Positions 8,001 through 10,985 of a stretch of DNA of 10,985 nucleotides are shown here, piece after piece. This DNA comes from an uncultured Mailhella sp. (GTDB lineage: Bacteria > Desulfobacterota > Desulfovibrionia > Desulfovibrionales > Desulfovibrionaceae): the NCBI GenBank assembly GCA_910579055.1, contig CAJTSU010000003.1, positions 52,061 through 63,045 of the forward strand. Direction: 5' to 3'. The first letter of the stretch is position 1. Every line of letters starts with the position of its first letter. The notes under the pieces are model-generated. The model was not told the origin of the DNA. It ran no database searches and was given only the letters and a program-made list of their open reading frames with translations. A program made the position numbers and the translations under genes.

Positions 8001-8710
8001 TCATCAAAGGCGAAAGCGTTGCCGTGTGCATCTGCAATAACCTGGATTTCGATATGGCGCACATGTTCCAGATACTTTTCCACAAACAGGCGAGGATTGC
8101 CGAAAGATGCCTGGGCCATTGTGGAGGCCTTGAGGAAGGCGTCTTGCAGTTCTTCTTCATTACGAATGACAAAAATGCCGCGTCCGCCGCCGCCGCCTTC
8201 CGCCTTGAGCATGGCGGGAAGCCCCATTTGCTTGATGAGCGCGCGGGCTTGTGCCACATCGACAGCTCCTTCGGAACCGGGCACCACAGGAACATCCAGG
8301 CGCATGGCCAATTGCCTGGCCTGCACCTTGTTCCCCAGCAGGTTCATGGATTCCGCCGTGGAGCCGATGAAAATAATGCCCGCTTCGGCGCATTTGCGGG
8401 GGAAGCTGTCATCTTCCGACGCGAAACCCCATCCGGGGTGAATGGCGACGATGCCGCGTTTTTTTGCTTTGCTGATAATAAGGTCGACATCAAGATATGC
8501 ATTGGGGTCCGCGCCCAGCAACATGAGTTCCTGAGCCGAGGATGCGGCGGGGGAAGTCTTGTCGATATCGGTGGCCGTCATGACGGCGACAGCATGAAAG
8601 CGTTCGCGGACGGAGCGGCAGATGCGCCGGGCCGGAATACCGCGATTTGCGACGAGAATGGGTTTATTTTTGAGAAATGCCCCCAACTCTTCCATCGTTT
8701 GAAATGCCAT
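5006..8710 (-). CDS. pyc: Pyruvate carboxylase, divergent, with C-terminal zinc ribbon (1234 aa)
   Basis: The single-chain biotin enzyme would convert pyruvate, bicarbonate and ATP to oxaloacetate, replenishing C4 acids. Domains in order: biotin carboxylase (about 15-460), with ILVANRG, the glycine loop KAEGGGGGRGI (169-179), RHIEIQ (218-223), ERDCSIQRNHQK (237-248) and EVNTRLQVEH (301-310); carboxyltransferase TIM barrel (about 540-835), with DTTTRDGTQS (545-554), VLGYTPQPRN, FDFLND and LKDMAG; a linking domain; and the biotinyl domain (about 1125-1201), with SIMKQEK and biotinyl lysine K1161. Likely metal ligands D545, K724, H754 and H756 are present. Odd points: the CT motif is RDGTQS rather than RDAHQS, the catalytic threonine position appears to be Y788, and MPGGATSSS replaces MPGGQYTNL. 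Residues 1208-1228 form C-x4-C-x11-C-x2-C. The ATG is 2 bp after the birA stop, and its AGAGG Shine-Dalgarno lies in the last birA codons, implying translational coupling. The substrate is assigned from overall architecture and the PEP-synthase neighbour; another 2-oxoacid is possible. Confidence 0.87.
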   Translation of the reverse strand: MAFQTMEELGAFLKNKPILVANRGIPARRICRSVRERFHAVAVMTATDIDKTSPAASSAQELMLLGADPNAYLDVDLIISKAKKRGIVAIHPGWGFASEDDSFPRKCAEAGIIFIGSTAESMNLLGNKVQARQLAMRLDVPVVPGSEGAVDVAQARALIKQMGLPAMLKAEGGGGGRGIFVIRNEEELQDAFLKASTMAQASFGNPRLFVEKYLEHVRHIEIQVIADAHGNAFAFDERDCSIQRNHQKLIEITPSPWVGLTEDLRARLKEYACRLVKAVNYQSLATVEFLVTQDGTPYMIEVNTRLQVEHGITECRYGIDLVEQQIAVAFGVPLTLTPENTRPTCTAMQVRINCEDPQRNFSPNAGRIRRYVSPGGPGVRLDSNLSAGYEFPSNYDSAGALLIAYGSGWDKVRGIMERTLDEYSIGGLKTTIPFYRHILNNKAFCDAAFDTNFVADTPELMNFQDMPHEGERLTRLVAEISAKGYNPYVQLGEYRTADTPRLPEFSPVLPPISSQRRKEASPYPREDRSALLSFLRDSGKVHLTDTTTRDGTQSNSGNRFRLAEDQLVGPYLDNCNFFSLENGGGAHFHVAMMANMTYPFTEASAWNQFAPKTLKQILVRSTNVLGYTPQPRNLMQATGEMICDHYQIVRCFDFLNDIRNMRPLAEVVMSRKDVVFEPAISLSWAKGFDVDHYLGVTEATLDMAASVMGTNQAEAARNIILGLKDMAGVCPPRFMKELVGALRRRWPELVLHYHRHYTDGLFVPSVGAAAQAGAHILDVQLGASVRSYGQGDAFSTIAYLEEELGLETLVDKEMLRQANFVVKQIMPFYDRYCSPYFLGIDHDVVRHGMPGGATSSSQEGAMKQGYIHLLPSMLRFLAGTRRIVRYHDVTPGSQITWNTAFLAVTGAWKRGGEEAVQHLLRVLEQQVATPEEQASQELKEARLELYQDCNDAFRNLLLGKFGRLPLGFPPDWVYRSAFGETWAKAIKERTEDSPLQHLPPLDIESELEACAGIIKRPLNKEEGILYLNHPGDAVKTMQFVSQFGDPNNLPLHVWFEGLKPEQEMQFTDSDGKPHEMSIFSISPVSEQGTVMVRYRYDSELLSHEVKVANATGSTSHSVPMAEAGNPLHVAAPSNGDLWIVHVKPGDLVKAGQELFNISIMKQEKAVLATVDGIVKNVFKTADYKLTRKMVPVREGELIVELGRAPNFCANPACAKPLPSASIMYCPWCGHKVSD

Positions 8711-8712
8711 TT

Positions 8713-9717
8713 TTACCTCTTTGAATCAGCTTCGCGCACAGGCGCGAGTGAGCCGCCGATGAATTTTTCTCTGCCTTGATCGGTCACAAGACACAGCGCG
8801 CCGTCCTTATCGATACCTTGCATAAAACCTTCAACAAGAGCCGGTTTTTCCTCCCCGCTCGCGGGCTGGGCGTTCACAAGCCGTACCGGCTGATGCCGGA
8901 ACGCAAGATGGGCGCTCACCGCATCGAACCACCAATCTCCAGTGTCGGGCAACGTTCCGCTTGGAGATATTTGTTGTGTATAGCAGAAAAAGATGTGTTC
9001 TACAAGCAAACGCCATAAAGTAAAAACTTGGCCAAAGCGTTCTTCAGCAGGCGCTTGCGCATGGAAAAGGGGGCTTGCGCGGCGCAGCTGCCCCGCCGGA
9101 AAGGCGTGCTCTTCCCGCAGGAGGGAGCGCGAGGGCGCGGATGTCAGATTAATGCCGATTCCCGCGATCAAAGCTCCTGCCCGTTCCTCCAGCAGAATTC
9201 CGCCTACCTTTCGCCAGCTGGAGACGCCTGACGCGTTGGCGTGTTGCAGGAGATCATTGGGCCATTTCAGGTGCACGGGATAACCGGCGGCGTCAAGTCC
9301 GTGCGCCAGCAATGCTCCCATTCCGAGAGCGGCCGCTTCCGATGTGAAAACGCCCTGCATGGGAAGACGCAGCGCGGCATAGATATTGCCCGATGGAGAT
9401 ACCCAGTTTCTGCGCAACTGCCCCCGCCCCGAGCTCTGCGTATGCACGATGACGCTGCCCCATTCCGGCAAAACATCGGAGGCAACCAGTGCATGCGCAA
9501 GATCAAGGCTTGAAGTGGACGCCCCCGCCAGATACATTGGAGCGGGCAGTCCGGTCACTGGAGTTTCCAGCCAGGAATTTTCCGTGGACAGTTCGTGGAG
9601 CGGGAAGGGGGGAGCGAGCGGGGATGAGGCCAGCTGGGAAGGAGAGAACGGCGCGGCGAGTTCTCGTCCATCATTTTTTTTCCACCCTTGATGCAATAAT
9701 CTGATGACGGAGTACAC
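8713..9717 (-). CDS. birA: Biotin--[carboxylase] ligase, BirA catalytic type without an obvious HTH domain
   Basis: This enzyme activates biotin with ATP to biotinyl-AMP and transfers it to a lysine in a carrier domain; the obvious target is the adjacent pyruvate carboxylase. Visible motifs are ASTSSLDLAHAL (like DSTN-x-Y-L), the biotinyl-AMP loop SSGRGQLRRNW (canonical GRGRRGRxW), SPSGNIYAALRLP, KWPNDL, GGILLEE, GAGINL-type IAGIGINL, and a C-terminal small domain with GIDKDGALCLVTDQG and FIGGSL. No convincing DNA-binding winged helix precedes the ligase domain, so it probably does not act as a repressor. The start is uncertain. GTG at 9717 (334 aa) has AAGGA 9 nt upstream and begins MYSVIRLLHQG. 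GTG at 9558 (281 aa) and ATG at 9537 (274 aa) also leave the catalytic core nearly complete. An ATG at 9840 would run antisense through the conserved start of cca and is rejected. The N-terminal 50-60 residues in the chosen model are Pro/Ser/Ala-rich. Confidence 0.85.
   Translation of the reverse strand: MYSVIRLLHQGWKKNDGRELAAPFSPSQLASSPLAPPFPLHELSTENSWLETPVTGLPAPMYLAGASTSSLDLAHALVASDVLPEWGSVIVHTQSSGRGQLRRNWVSPSGNIYAALRLPMQGVFTSEAAALGMGALLAHGLDAAGYPVHLKWPNDLLQHANASGVSSWRKVGGILLEERAGALIAGIGINLTSAPSRSLLREEHAFPAGQLRRASPLFHAQAPAEERFGQVFTLWRLLVEHIFFCYTQQISPSGTLPDTGDWWFDAVSAHLAFRHQPVRLVNAQPASGEEKPALVEGFMQGIDKDGALCLVTDQGREKFIGGSLAPVREADSKR
9692..9700 (+). promoter_or_regulatory. Possible extended -10 promoter for cca
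   Basis: TGCAATAAT fits an extended -10 element: TGn followed by AATAAT, which matches TATAAT at 5 of 6 positions. No good -35 is seen 17 bp upstream, where a T8 tract lies (9674-9681). Transcription would begin near 9707, leaving the GGAG at 9709-9712 almost at the 5' end. That very short leader is a reason for caution. Confidence 0.3.
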
Positions 9718-9731
9718 GAAATGGCGTCCTT
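9709..9731. promoter_or_regulatory. Interlocked ribosome binding sites of divergent birA and cca
   Basis: GGAG at 9709-9712 lies 8 nt before the cca ATG (9721). AAGGA on the minus strand at 9731-9727 lies 9 nt before the birA GTG (9717). If both starts are right, each Shine-Dalgarno falls inside the first codons of the opposite gene and only 3 bp separate the two start codons. The cca site is well supported by homology. The birA site depends on the choice of start. Confidence 0.45.
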
Positions 9732-10911
9732 GTTTCTGGCTGGCGGAGCCGTACGCGACATGCTTATGGGGAAAGCCGTACGGGATATGGATTTTGCATT
9801 TTCCGGCACGGAGGAAGAGTTTGTACAATGCTTTCCTCACGCTCGCAAGACAAACCGGCGATTGTCAATCTGGGTTGTGCAGGGTTTCGAGTTATGTCTC
9901 TTGGCCGGGAATTCGCCCGAAGAGGATATTTTGCGCCGCGATTTAACTATTAATGCTCTGCTGATGGATGAAAACGGCAGACTGTTCCTTCACCCGCGCG
10001 CGTTGGATGATCTGCGTGAACGTATTTTGCGTCCTGTTTCAGATCATGCTTTTTTTGACGACCCTGCGCGCGTGTATCGCTTGGCCCGGTTGGCGGCGAC
10101 GCTGCCCGAATTTTCGCCGGCGGATGAGGCTGTGGAGCAGATGCGCGAAACAGCGGCGCGCGGTTTGCTTGCTGCGCTTCCTGCAGAGCGGGTATGCGGG
10201 GAGACGCTCAAGGCGCTTGCTGCACCCTGCCCCTCCCGTTTTCTTTCTGTGCTGGAACAGGGAGGGTGTCTGTCGCCCTGGTTTGCCGAAGTCGTTGGCT
10301 GTTCGGATATTCCGGCTGGCCCGTTCCCCCGGCACGACAATTCTGTGCTTGAACATACCGGCGAAATTATGGATGCCATTGCGCTGCATTCCGGGTTGTC
10401 CGGAGGAAAAAGGGCGCTCGCTGTATGGATGGGGTTGTGCCATGATTTGGGCAAGGCTGATACTGATGTAACGTTATGGCCTCACCACTATGGTCATGAA
10501 GTTCGGGGCGAACTTGCGGCGCGGACGCTGGGAACTCGCCTGAGCTTGCCGAAACGTTTCATCCGGGCAGGAGCCATGGCCGCGCGTTTGCACATGAAGG
10601 CCGGAATGCTGGAAAGGCTCCGTCCCGCCACTCTGCGCGACATGCTATGGGAAGTCTATGCCATGCGATTGCATGAAGAGTTCTGGGCGCTTGCCGGCGC
10701 GGACAGTGGGCGGAATCTTCAGGCTGCTGCCGACGCTGCGCTGGATTGTATCCTGAGCGTCAGACTGCCTGAGGAAAAACGTGGCTTGGGGGAAGCTTCC
10801 GGCCGCTTTCTACGCGAACTGCAATGTCAGGCGTTGGCCCTGGCGCGCAGGGAAGAAAGCCGGGCTCAAAAAACAGCCGCTGAGGATATTGATCAGGCCT
10901 GTTTGTCTTAG
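9721..10911 (+). CDS. cca: CCA tRNA nucleotidyltransferase / multifunctional HD-domain Cca (396 aa)
   Basis: This is a class II tRNA nucleotidyltransferase that adds or repairs the 3'-CCA end of tRNAs from CTP and ATP. The catalytic head has LAGGAVRDMLMG (6-17) and the metal-binding D22-x-D24, then RRDLTINALL (72-81), followed by the neck motif HPRALDDLRERILRPVSD and DDPARVYRLARLAA (113-126), which matches E. coli EDPLRVLRVARFAA. The C-terminal half resembles the HD phosphohydrolase of E. coli-type Cca: RHDNSVLEHTGEIMD (204-218), LCHDLGKADT (239-248) with H241-D242, and LWPHHYGHE (252-260). Total length is close to the roughly 410 residues of E. coli Cca. The stretch between the DxD and RRD motifs is about 20 residues shorter than I recall for E. 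coli, and the usual EYALARTE-like segment is not obvious. The start is fixed by GGAG 8 nt upstream and by the glycine motif beginning at residue 8. It diverges from birA. A split CC- or A-adding enzyme is the main alternative. Confidence 0.87.
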   Translation: MASLFLAGGAVRDMLMGKAVRDMDFAFSGTEEEFVQCFPHARKTNRRLSIWVVQGFELCLLAGNSPEEDILRRDLTINALLMDENGRLFLHPRALDDLRERILRPVSDHAFFDDPARVYRLARLAATLPEFSPADEAVEQMRETAARGLLAALPAERVCGETLKALAAPCPSRFLSVLEQGGCLSPWFAEVVGCSDIPAGPFPRHDNSVLEHTGEIMDAIALHSGLSGGKRALAVWMGLCHDLGKADTDVTLWPHHYGHEVRGELAARTLGTRLSLPKRFIRAGAMAARLHMKAGMLERLRPATLRDMLWEVYAMRLHEEFWALAGADSGRNLQAAADAALDCILSVRLPEEKRGLGEASGRFLRELQCQALALARREESRAQKTAAEDIDQACLS

Positions 10912-10950
10912 AGCGTTTTGCGATTGAAAATATCTACCAGCCAGGATCCT

Positions 10951-10985
10951 ATGTTCTGGCGCGCAGGTTTCACGCCTGAAGCCGG
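10951..10985 (+). CDS. Possible start of a next gene, cut by the window edge
   Basis: An ATG at 10951 opens a frame to the window edge (MFWRAGFTPEA), 39 bp after the cca stop. AGGA lies 4 nt upstream, which is short for a ribosome binding site. I do not recognise the peptide. An equally open minus-strand frame enters from the right edge and ends in TAA at 10910-10908, overlapping the cca stop; its last residues would be GSWLVDIFNRKTL. Only one of these, or neither, is likely to be real, and 35 bases are too few to decide. Confidence 0.2.
   Translation, partial: MFWRAGFTPEA

Noticed and set aside
6386..8779. Several 150-270-codon plus-strand frames antisense to pyc
   Set aside because: They overlap well-supported carboxylase domains, lack convincing ribosome sites and show no domain signatures.
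9718..9840. birA extended to an ATG at 9840
   Set aside because: This stretch is the reverse complement of the conserved GGAVRD and DxD region of cca, which explains its open frame, and the extra residues do not resemble a ligase or HTH domain.
10912..10985. Possible dispersed repeat in the sequence following cca
   Set aside because: It gave a vague sense of a repeated intergenic motif, but there is no second copy in the window and no inverted repeat longer than about 4-5 bp.

Overview
The window carries six genes that can be supported, mostly core carbon metabolism and housekeeping, with no recognisable mobile element, CRISPR array, tRNA or rRNA. Base composition is moderately GC-rich by eye. 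The block biotin ligase - very large pyruvate carboxylase - enlarged PEP-synthase-like protein resembles, from memory, the arrangement in Desulfovibrio and relatives. The source is therefore most likely a member of the Desulfovibrionales; this is an inference and was not searched.

Layout, left to right. Bases 1-95 hold a 30-bp-arm perfect palindrome that overlaps a second hairpin; the second is a good intrinsic terminator for the minus-strand gene that follows. A UspA-family stress protein (166-636, minus) and a nitroreductase (723-1232, minus) follow, 86 bp apart. A strong intrinsic terminator at 1295-1328 closes the next minus-strand unit. That unit is read right to left as birA (8713-9717), pyc (5006-8710) and a PEP-synthase-like gene (1378-4938). 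birA and pyc are separated by 2 bp, and the pyc Shine-Dalgarno lies inside the last codons of birA. A CCA-adding enzyme / HD hydrolase gene (cca, 9721-10911, plus) starts only 3 bp from the preferred birA start and diverges from it. The last 74 bases hold only weak hints of a next gene.

How the genes fit together: BirA would attach biotin to the lysine near the pyruvate carboxylase C-terminus (K1161). Pyruvate carboxylase would make oxaloacetate from pyruvate, and the PEP-synthase-like enzyme would make PEP from pyruvate. The operon therefore looks like a module at the pyruvate branch point, supplying C4 acids and gluconeogenic precursors in an organism living on C2/C3 substrates.

The most interesting observations are departures from textbook family members. 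The carboxyltransferase domain of the pyruvate carboxylase lacks several hallmark residues, and its first motif reads like the wider DRE-TIM (isopropylmalate synthase / HMG-CoA lyase) signature. The same protein ends in a four-cysteine zinc ribbon after the biotinyl domain. The PEP-synthase-like protein has about 170 extra residues inside the catalytic region and about 120 at the C-terminus. I see no wholly new multi-gene system. All family alignments here were done by eye from memory.
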